This document shows, piece by piece, positions 5,793 through 9,821 of a stretch of DNA of 9,821 nucleotides. This stretch comes from Brevundimonas sp. (GTDB lineage: Bacteria; Pseudomonadota; Alphaproteobacteria; Caulobacterales; Caulobacteraceae): NCBI RefSeq assembly GCF_031082345.1, contig NZ_JAVHLH010000055.1:3279-13099 (forward strand), given 5' to 3'. The notes under the pieces are model-generated. The model ran no database searches, was not told where the DNA came from, and saw only the letters and a program-made list of their open reading frames with translations. Numbering within the stretch: position 1 is the stretch's first letter; every line of letters starts with the position of its first letter. A program made the translations under genes and the position numbers.

Positions 5793-6950
5793 GTGAGCGC
5801 CATCGATTCCTGCAAGGTGCACGCCGTTCTCGTCGGGGCGGGCCATGCCCATCTGGATCTGCTGCACCAGTCCGCCCGGCTGCGCCGCGCGGGGGTGAGG
5901 CTGACGCTCGTCGCCCCCCGGATGTTTCATTATTCGGGTCTGGCCACGGGCGTCCTGTCCGGGGCCCTGGCGCCAGAGGCCGCGGCGATCGATGTCGCCG
6001 CGCTGGCCCGCCACGCCGGCGTCGACTACCGCCCCGGTCGGGTCGCCGCCATCGATCGCGCCGGGAGGCGGCTGCTGCTGGACACCGGCGAGAGCCTGTC
6101 GTTCGATGCGGTCTCTCTCAACGTCGGCAGCGAGGCTTCGGCCCGCGCGGCCAAGCGGCCGGACGCGGGCGAGTGGACCGTCAAGCCGCTGGATCGCCTG
6201 TTCGCGCTTCGCGATGCGATTGAGGAATCCGTCCGAAAGGGCGCCAGCCCCCCGACCGTGGTCGTCGCCGGCGGAGGGCAGACGGGATGTGAAGTGGCCG
6301 CGGCGATCGCCGCTCTGCTCGGGCGTCTCGGCCTGCCCGCTCATGTGTTTCTGGCGGCGCGTGGCGCGCCGGCCTGGGGGCCGCCGGAGGCGCTGCGCCG
6401 GCTGCATCGGGTACTGACGGACCGGGGCGTGACAATCCTTGATGCGTCCGTCGTGGACCGTGGGTCAGACTATTGCCGCCTGTCGGATGGTCAGCGCCTG
6501 CCGTGCGATCACCTGGTCTGGGCGACCGGGCTGCGCCCGCCGCCGCTGATCGCGGCCCTCGGCCTTCCCCTGTCGGCGGACAGCCGCCTGCGGGTCACGC
6601 CCTCGCTTTGCTCTATCGCGGATGAGGCCATCTTCGGCGTCGGGGATTGCGCCGTGCTCGACCATGCGCCCCGGCCCACGGCGGGCGTCTTCGGGGTCCG
6701 CGCCGCGCCGGTCCTGCTGAACAATCTGGCCGCCCTGGCCGACGGACGACCGGTTCGTCGCTTCAATCCCCAGCGAACCTGGCTGTCGATCATGGACCTG
6801 GGCGACGGCCAGGGCCTGGCGATCCGGGGCGGCTCCTGGTCGCTGGGGCGCCCGGCCCTGCGACTGAAGCGTTACCTTGACCTCGGGTTCGTCCGGCGCA
6901 TGCGCGCGCCGGTTCCCGCAGAATTGGAGAGTCCGCATGACGGCCTATGA
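5793..6950 (+). CDS. TIGR03169-type FAD/pyridine nucleotide-disulfide oxidoreductase (SelD-associated, NDH-2-like)
   Basis: A 385-residue flavoprotein related to type II NADH dehydrogenase and sulfide:quinone reductase. Motifs: N-terminal FAD Rossmann loop VLVGAGHAHLDLL (12-24), whose GHAH is typical of the family found as an N-terminal partner of selenide,water dikinase; MFHYSGLATGVLSG (44-57); second Rossmann VVVAGGGQTGCEVAAAIA (156-173); LVWATGLRPP (241-250); and FGVGDCAV (281-288) closing the FAD site. Here it stands alone with no SelD domain, as family members often do. Start GTG 5793 has only a GAGG-like sequence abutting it; no better start precedes the GAGHAH motif. The 3' end overlaps the flavodoxin gene by 14 bases. 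It probably passes electrons from NAD(P)H to a quinone or sulfur/selenium acceptor; the acceptor cannot be read from sequence. Confidence 0.87.
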   Translation: MSAIDSCKVHAVLVGAGHAHLDLLHQSARLRRAGVRLTLVAPRMFHYSGLATGVLSGALAPEAAAIDVAALARHAGVDYRPGRVAAIDRAGRRLLLDTGESLSFDAVSLNVGSEASARAAKRPDAGEWTVKPLDRLFALRDAIEESVRKGASPPTVVVAGGGQTGCEVAAAIAALLGRLGLPAHVFLAARGAPAWGPPEALRRLHRVLTDRGVTILDASVVDRGSDYCRLSDGQRLPCDHLVWATGLRPPPLIAALGLPLSADSRLRVTPSLCSIADEAIFGVGDCAVLDHAPRPTAGVFGVRAAPVLLNNLAALADGRPVRRFNPQRTWLSIMDLGDGQGLAIRGGSWSLGRPALRLKRYLDLGFVRRMRAPVPAELESPHDGL

Positions 6951-7641
6951 CGACCTCACCGCCCTGTTCATCAACACCAGCCTGAAACGGTCCAGCGAGC
7001 CGTCGCACACCCAGACCCTGATGGACGTCGCGCTCGCCATCATGGCCAGGCAGGGCGTGCGGACCTCGACGATCCGCGCGGCGGACCTGGACATCCCGCC
7101 GGGCGTCCAGCCGGACATGACCGAACACGGCTGGGACAGCGACGGCTGGCCCGCGATCCAGAAGCAGGTCATGGCCGCCGACATCCTGGTCATCGGCACG
7201 CCGATCTGGCTGGGCGACAAGTCGTCGATCTGCACCCGGGTGATCGAGCGGCTTTACGGCTGGTCCGGCAAGCTGAACGAGAAGGGGCAGTACGCCTACT
7301 ACGGGCGCGTCGGCGGCTGCATCGTCACCGGCAATGAGGACGGCATCAAGCACTGCGCCATGAACATCCTCTATTCGCTGCAGCACCTCGGCTATGTGAT
7401 CCCGCCCCAGGCGGACGCGGGCTGGATCGGGGAGGCGGGGCCCGGCCCCTCCTACGGCGACGACGGCAAGGTCGGGCTCGACAATGACTTCACCCAACGC
7501 AACACCACCTTCATGGCCTGGAACCTGATGCACATGGCGAAGATGCTGAAGGACGCTGGCGGCATACCCGCCCATGGCAACCAGCGAACCGCCTGGGACA
7601 ACGGCGAGCGCTTCGACCATCCGAACCCGGAGTATCGCTGA
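6937..7641 (+). CDS. flavodoxin-fold NADPH-dependent FMN reductase family protein
   Basis: A 234-residue protein with a flavodoxin-like fold, expected to bind FMN. The N-terminal strand FINTSLKRSSEPSHTQTLMD (11-30) is the FMN phosphate loop; ADILVIGTPIWLGDKSSICTRVIERL lies near the middle; and VGGCIVTGNEDGIKHCAMNILYSLQHLGY follows, as in NAD(P)H-dependent reductases such as WrbA-like and arsenate-cluster ArsH-like relatives. ATG 6937 is chosen because GGAG at 6926-6929 is 7 bases upstream; a longer frame from 6877 would lie inside the previous gene with no ribosome site. It overlaps the preceding gene by 14 bases and is followed 2 bases later by the hydrolase-OsmC gene. The likely role is supplying reduced flavin or reducing a quinone or metalloid substrate (inference). 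Confidence 0.85.
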   Translation: MTAYDDLTALFINTSLKRSSEPSHTQTLMDVALAIMARQGVRTSTIRAADLDIPPGVQPDMTEHGWDSDGWPAIQKQVMAADILVIGTPIWLGDKSSICTRVIERLYGWSGKLNEKGQYAYYGRVGGCIVTGNEDGIKHCAMNILYSLQHLGYVIPPQADAGWIGEAGPGPSYGDDGKVGLDNDFTQRNTTFMAWNLMHMAKMLKDAGGIPAHGNQRTAWDNGERFDHPNPEYR

Positions 7642-7643
7642 CC

Positions 7644-8924
7644 ATGACGGCCGTGGACTTCGACTTCGTCAACACCGCCGGGCGCAAGCTGACGGGAGTG
7701 CTGGAAACCGGATCCGGACCCGTGCGGGCCTGGGCTGTGTTCGCTCACTGTTTCACCTGCGACAAGACCTCGCTGGCGGCGACGCGGGTCAGCCGCGCGC
7801 TGGCGGACCACGGCATCGGCGTGCTGCGCTTCGACTTTACCGGCCTGGGCGAGAGCGAGGGCGAGTTCGGGAAGGGCCTGTCGGGCGATGTGCAGGACGT
7901 GGTCTGCGCCGCCCGGGCGATGGAGGCGGCGGGCCGGACGCCGCGTCTGCTGATCGGGCACAGCTTTGGCGGCGCCGCGGTGCTGGCGGCGGCCGGGGCC
8001 CTGGAGACGGTGGCGGCGGTGGCCGTGATCGGGACGCCGTTCGACGCAGAACATGTGCTGACCCATGTCGGCCCGGCGCTCGAGGGCGTGGCGCAGGGGC
8101 GGCGCGTGCCGGTGTCGATCGCCGGGCGGGAATTCGAGCTCGGCGCGGACTTTGTCGAGGACATCCGGTCGCACAACCAGCGGGACCGGATCGCGGGCCT
8201 TAAGCGCGCCCTGCTGGTGCTGCACTCGCCGGTCGACGACATCGTCTCGATCGACAATGCGTCGGGCATCTTTCAGGCGGCGCGTCATCCCAAGAGCTTC
8301 GTATCGCTCGACCATGCGAACCATCTGCTGACCGGGAAGGCCGACGCGGACTATGCGGCGGCGGTGATCGCCGCCTGGGCCAGCCGGTATGTCGGCGACG
8401 CCGACCCGGCCGAGGCACAGCCGCCGGCGCAGGGCCTGCGGGTCGAGGAAACCGGCGCCGGCAAATTCCAGGTCAGGGTGACGACGGCGTCCGGCGGCTT
8501 CTTCGCCGACGAGCCCGTCAGCGTCGGCGGCCTCGGTTCGGGACCGACGCCTTATGACCTGCTCGGCGCCGGGCTGGGCGCCTGTACGGCGATGACCTGC
8601 CGGCTGTACGCCGATCGTAAGGGATGGCCGCTGGAGCGGGTGGTGGTCGAGGTCGGCCATGTCGCCAAGACCGCCGCGGCGCCCGATCATTTCACGCGCA
8701 AGATCGGGTTCGGGGGCGGGCTGGATGATGCGCAGCAAGCCCGGCTGCTGGAGATCGCCGATCGCTGCCCGGTGCATCGCACCCTGACGCAGAGCGCGAC
8801 GGTGTCGACCGAGCGGCTCCCGCACGGGCGGCCGGACGAGGGCGTCGAGGACAATCCGGCGGACCATCTTCATCGCATGCAGGAAGTCTGCAAGGACCAG
8901 GATCTCAAGGGAGTTCGTTCATGA
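7644..8924 (+). CDS. alpha/beta hydrolase-OsmC bifunctional fusion protein
   Basis: A 426-residue two-domain protein. Residues 1-250 form an alpha/beta hydrolase: AHCFTCDKTS (34-43, oxyanion region, a signature of this fusion family), FDFTGLGESEG (63-73), nucleophile elbow GHSFGG with Ser107, Asp198/199 in LHSPVDDIVS, and His227 in DHANHLL. Residues 265-395 form an OsmC peroxidase-like domain with the two redox cysteines, Cys314 in GLGACTAMTC and Cys375 in DRCPVHRTL, preceded by GGLGSGPTPYDLL. OsmC/Ohr proteins reduce organic hydroperoxides using thiols. A tail of about 30 residues with a further Cys416 follows. Start ATG 7644 is 2 bases after the previous stop; the 3' end overlaps the AhpD-like gene as ATGA. 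The fusion is known in many proteobacteria, but its natural substrate is not. Confidence 0.92.
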   Translation: MTAVDFDFVNTAGRKLTGVLETGSGPVRAWAVFAHCFTCDKTSLAATRVSRALADHGIGVLRFDFTGLGESEGEFGKGLSGDVQDVVCAARAMEAAGRTPRLLIGHSFGGAAVLAAAGALETVAAVAVIGTPFDAEHVLTHVGPALEGVAQGRRVPVSIAGREFELGADFVEDIRSHNQRDRIAGLKRALLVLHSPVDDIVSIDNASGIFQAARHPKSFVSLDHANHLLTGKADADYAAAVIAAWASRYVGDADPAEAQPPAQGLRVEETGAGKFQVRVTTASGGFFADEPVSVGGLGSGPTPYDLLGAGLGACTAMTCRLYADRKGWPLERVVVEVGHVAKTAAAPDHFTRKIGFGGGLDDAQQARLLEIADRCPVHRTLTQSATVSTERLPHGRPDEGVEDNPADHLHRMQEVCKDQDLKGVRS

Positions 8925-9469
8925 GTTTTTTCCCCTCGCTCGGCCCGGACGCCGCCGTGCGCAACGCCATGACGCTGAATCCCGACGCCTCGCGTCTGCT
9001 GATCGCCTTCCACACAGCTGTTTTGCGCGGTGACTCACCCCTGACCGCCGGTGAGCGGGAGCTGATCGCGGCCTTCGTTTCCGGCCTCAACGCCTGTAAC
9101 TATTGCCACGGCGTCCACGCCGCGACGGCCCGGGCCTTCGGCGTCGATGAGACCCTGCTGACCCACCTCGTGGAAGACGAAGCCTGCGCCGCGGCCGAGC
9201 CCCGCTTCCAGCCGCTGCTGCGCTTCATCCGCAAGCTGACCCTGACGCCTTCGCGCATGATCAGGGCTGATGCCGAGGCCGTGTTCGAAGCGGGCTGGGA
9301 CGAGCGCGCCTTGCATGACGCCATCACCACGGCGGCCCTTTTCAACTTCATGAACCGCTATGTCGAGGGCCACGGTCTGGTGCTGGACGACAGCGATCTC
9401 GCGGCGCGCGGCGAGGGCCTGGCGCGGGATGGCTATGCCCCGCTGGAGGCGTGGTTGCCAAAGGCCTGA
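8921..9469 (+). CDS. AhpD/carboxymuconolactone decarboxylase-family peroxidase-related protein
   Basis: A 182-residue all-helical protein. The core is LTAGERELIAAFVSGLNACN (41-60), followed by YCHGVH (61-66), giving the AhpD-type Cys59-x-x-Cys62 pair, His66 and upstream glutamates 46 and 48 for proton relay. The second half has LTPSRMIRADAEAVFEAGWD and ITTAALFNFMNRYVEG, typical of the 'peroxidase-related enzyme' group. Relatives are annotated as peroxidase-like proteins in arsenosugar-associated clusters, as far as I recall. ATG 8921 overlaps the previous stop by 4 bases and has AAGGGAG about 7 bases upstream. It is the last gene of the operon. Expected function is thiol-dependent peroxide reduction, possibly with OsmC and the flavin enzymes as partners. 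Confidence 0.88.
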   Translation: MSFFPSLGPDAAVRNAMTLNPDASRLLIAFHTAVLRGDSPLTAGERELIAAFVSGLNACNYCHGVHAATARAFGVDETLLTHLVEDEACAAAEPRFQPLLRFIRKLTLTPSRMIRADAEAVFEAGWDERALHDAITTAALFNFMNRYVEGHGLVLDDSDLAARGEGLARDGYAPLEAWLPKA

Positions 9470-9509
9470 TCAGGGCGAAACTCAACGCCAGGGCCGCGCC
9501 GGCCGGAGT

Positions 9510-9523
9510 CGGGCGTCCGCCCG
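9510..9523. terminator. short GC hairpin between convergent genes
   Basis: Perfect inverted repeat CGGGCG-TC-CGCCCG (realistically a 5-base stem with a 4-base loop). It lies 40 bases after the AhpD-like stop and 64 bases beyond the MerR stop read in the other direction. No T-run is present. This is the only structure seen in the 9470-9586 gap that could end the operon. Confidence 0.25.
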
Positions 9524-9586
9524 CACGCGACAACGGGAATTGCCCTTGATGGCGGTGCGGGCCGGTATCTCCGCGAGGGGGCCGGT

Positions 9587-9821
9587 TCAGCGCGCCAGCG
9601 CCTCGAGCACCGGACAGAGCGGCGCCTGGTCGCCCGAGCACTGCGCCGCGGTCGCGGACAGAACTCGCTCAATCCGGCGCAGGTCGGAAATCTTGGCCCG
9701 CACATCCGTCAGGTGACGTTCCGTCCGGGCCTTGACCTCGGCGCAGGTCTGGTCGCCGCCATCAGTCAGGGCCAGGAGGCCGCGAACTTCCTCGATGCTG
9801 AAGCCCAGTTCGCGACCGCGG
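9587..9821 (-). CDS. MerR-family transcriptional regulator, C-terminal part (N-terminus beyond window)
   Basis: The visible 77 residues are the end of the DNA-binding domain and the effector-binding/dimerisation helix. The sequence RELGFSIEEVRGLLAL is the conserved post-HTH segment, and the run from EVKARTERHLTDVRAKISDL to the C-terminus is the antiparallel coiled coil. Three cysteines occur: in DQTCAEV, ATAAQCSG and LCPVLEAL. The first two are 35 residues apart, as in mercury sensor MerR (Cys82/Cys117). The last gap is 8 residues rather than MerR's 9, so metal or metalloid sensing is plausible but the ligand is open. It converges on the DoxX operon, so it is not obviously that operon's regulator. 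The HTH and start lie outside the window. Confidence 0.88.
   Translation of the reverse strand, partial: RGRELGFSIEEVRGLLALTDGGDQTCAEVKARTERHLTDVRAKISDLRRIERVLSATAAQCSGDQAPLCPVLEALAR

Noticed and set aside
5145..6407. 420-codon open frame on the minus strand
   Set aside because: It lies antisense to the DoxX and FAD-oxidoreductase genes, has low-complexity Arg/Gly/Gln-rich sequence and no domain. It is a by-product of GC-rich codon use.
7452..8873. 473-codon open frame on the minus strand
   Set aside because: It is antisense to the flavodoxin and hydrolase-OsmC genes, with His/Arg/Asp-rich shadow composition and no ribosome site or domain.
1..9821. mobile elements, CRISPR arrays, tRNA or rRNA genes
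   Set aside because: No transposase or integrase motif, no regularly spaced direct repeats, no terminal inverted repeats around gene blocks and no tRNA-like cloverleaf was seen.

Overview
The window is very GC-rich (about 70% by eye) and has the GC-biased third codon positions that leave long spurious reading frames on the opposite strand. Gene content suggests an alphaproteobacterium, most likely Caulobacterales (Caulobacter, Brevundimonas or Phenylobacterium type). The evidence is a FecI/FecR pair, a stand-alone LuxR-type HTH protein, and promoter-like elements resembling the Caulobacter sigma-F (ECF16) motif. No RNA genes, CRISPR arrays, insertion sequences or prophage genes were seen.

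Layout. Positions 1-1384 (minus strand) hold an ECF sigma factor followed by a FecR-type anti-sigma/signal protein that runs off the left edge; a TonB-dependent receptor is the expected next gene. A roughly 470-base non-coding region separates this from a small LuxR-family HTH protein (1858-2106, plus). Next come tandem GC hairpins and a two-gene unit: a four-helix membrane protein (2412-2882) and S-methyl-5'-thioadenosine phosphorylase mtnP (2879-3766). Convergent to it, on the minus strand, is an overlapping pair of glycosyltransferase-like genes (4375-5148 then 3783-4385). They resemble the TIGR04283 and TIGR04282 families associated with arsenosugar or 'rSAM/selenodomain' pathways. Diverging from this pair is a tight five-gene plus-strand operon (5316-9469): a DoxX-type membrane protein, a TIGR03169-type FAD oxidoreductase (the family found fused to SelD), a flavodoxin-fold protein, an alpha/beta hydrolase-OsmC fusion, and an AhpD/carboxymuconolactone decarboxylase-type protein. 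The right edge holds the C-terminal part of a MerR-family regulator (minus strand).

Main observation. The three transcription units between 2347 and 9469 each have the same bipartite promoter-like element upstream, with identical spacing. Two copies read CGCTGTAAC-N15-GCGAAT (plus strand, before the membrane protein/mtnP unit and before the DoxX operon). A third, slightly diverged copy (GAAACC-N15-CGAATAGG, minus strand) precedes the glycosyltransferase pair, back-to-back with the DoxX-operon copy. This strongly suggests a single ECF-sigma regulon.

How the genes may work together (inference). A 5'-deoxyadenosine-type nucleoside made by a radical SAM enzyme such as ArsS, not present in this window, could lose adenine through the MtnP-like phosphorylase. 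The two transferases could then use the resulting sugar. The DoxX, FAD oxidoreductase, flavodoxin, OsmC and AhpD-like proteins would form a thiol/peroxide/quinone redox module. The substrate could equally be arsenic-, selenium- or sulfur-based; the sequence alone does not decide.
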